From positions 1 through 6,394 of the forward strand of contig JBFLVQ010000567.1 of assembly GCA_040758525.1 (NCBI GenBank): a stretch of DNA of 6,394 nucleotides. Reading direction: 5' to 3'. Shown here piece after piece: positions 6,058 to 6,394 of the stretch. This DNA comes from JBFLVQ01 sp040758525. GTDB lineage: Bacteria > Acidobacteriota > Blastocatellia > Chloracidobacteriales > JADJPF01. A program made the translations under genes and the position numbers. The notes below the pieces were generated by a model, which did no database searches, was not told the origin of the DNA, and was given only the letters and a program-made list of their open reading frames with translations. Position 1 is the stretch's first letter, and each line of letters opens with the position of its first letter.

Positions 6058-6394
6058 TCAAGCTTGCTGCGCGAGCTTACGAATAAATCCCGCCATTAAG
6101 CCTAAAATTACTGATCCAATGAAGCTAACCAGTGCCAATATGCCAAACAACCATACCAGCGTAGTAGCATTATCCTGGTAAAAACCGGCTGCCCACCCTG
6201 CCCCATAATTTCCTAAGGAGAGCGAAAGGAACCAAACTCCCATCATCAACCCGGCAATACGTAAGGGCGCCAATTTCGTTACTGTACTAAGCCCTACTGG
6301 ACTAAAGCAGAGTTCTCCTACTGTATGGATAAAATAGATTGTTATTAGCCATAATGGACTGACCTTATCGCTACCAATAAAAGAGGCTGCCACT
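6058..6394 (-). CDS. POT/PTR2-family proton-coupled oligopeptide transporter, C-terminal part
   Basis: The last 111 codons of a transporter are visible; the start lies beyond the right edge, and the GTG at 6393 is just an internal valine codon. Three membrane helices can be seen, corresponding to TM10-TM12 of the family (about residues 14-36, 47-72 and 78-104 of the visible part). The block TVGELCFSPVGLSTVTKLAP (24-43) is the highly conserved TM10 region of POT transporters, and its glutamate (visible residue 27) matches the TM10 glutamate that the family uses in substrate and proton coupling. GLMMGVWFLSLSLGNYGAG follows as the conserved TM11. Such proteins import di- and tripeptides with protons across the inner membrane and are usually 450-520 aa, so about one fifth is present. 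The C-terminus is short and ends with a basic stretch. The amino-acid permease begins 22 bp downstream. Confidence 0.9.
   Translation of the reverse strand, partial: VAASFIGSDKVSPLWLITIYFIHTVGELCFSPVGLSTVTKLAPLRIAGLMMGVWFLSLSLGNYGAGWAAGFYQDNATTLVWLFGILALVSFIGSVILGLMAGFIRKLAQQA

Overview
The window is a bacterial chromosomal segment in which every convincing gene lies on the minus strand, so transcription runs from the right edge to the left edge. Base composition is moderately AT-rich (low-to-mid 40s % GC by eye). Start sites are mostly preceded by good Shine-Dalgarno sequences. The taxon cannot be fixed from the sequence. The permease and the diacylglycerol-kinase-like protein recall Acidobacteriota-type homologues from memory, but a gammaproteobacterial or other Gram-negative origin is not excluded, and no mobile element, rRNA or tRNA is present to anchor a placement.

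In order of transcription: (1) at the right edge (6058-6394), the C-terminal fifth of a POT/PTR2-family proton-coupled oligopeptide transporter, cut by the window end. (2) Only 22 bp later, a complete 12-TM APC-superfamily amino-acid permease (4545-6035), almost certainly co-transcribed with it. Together they look like a peptide and amino-acid uptake unit. (3) A 328-bp gap (4217-4544) holding a weak candidate terminator for the permease and, at its other end, a TATAAT box, a small perfect inverted repeat and an AAGGAGG ribosome binding site that belong to the next gene. (4) A 221-aa protein of unknown function (3551-4216) with a TTG start and a strongly acidic, probably disordered tail. (5) A clear rho-independent terminator (about 3488-3526). 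(6) A 774-aa soluble protein of unknown function (1089-3413) carrying an HExGH metallopeptidase-like motif in its middle. (7) A complete lipid/diacylglycerol-kinase-family enzyme (58-954). (8) At the left edge, what appears to be the first seven codons of a further minus-strand gene.

The nutrient-transport pair and the lipid kinase are ordinary. The least explained part is the pair of unrecognised proteins at 1089-4216: a large protein with a possible zinc-protease signature beside a small protein with an acidic tail. They are adjacent and on the same strand, but a terminator separates them, so any functional link is only an inference. No CRISPR array, toxin-antitoxin pair, phage gene or insertion sequence was seen.
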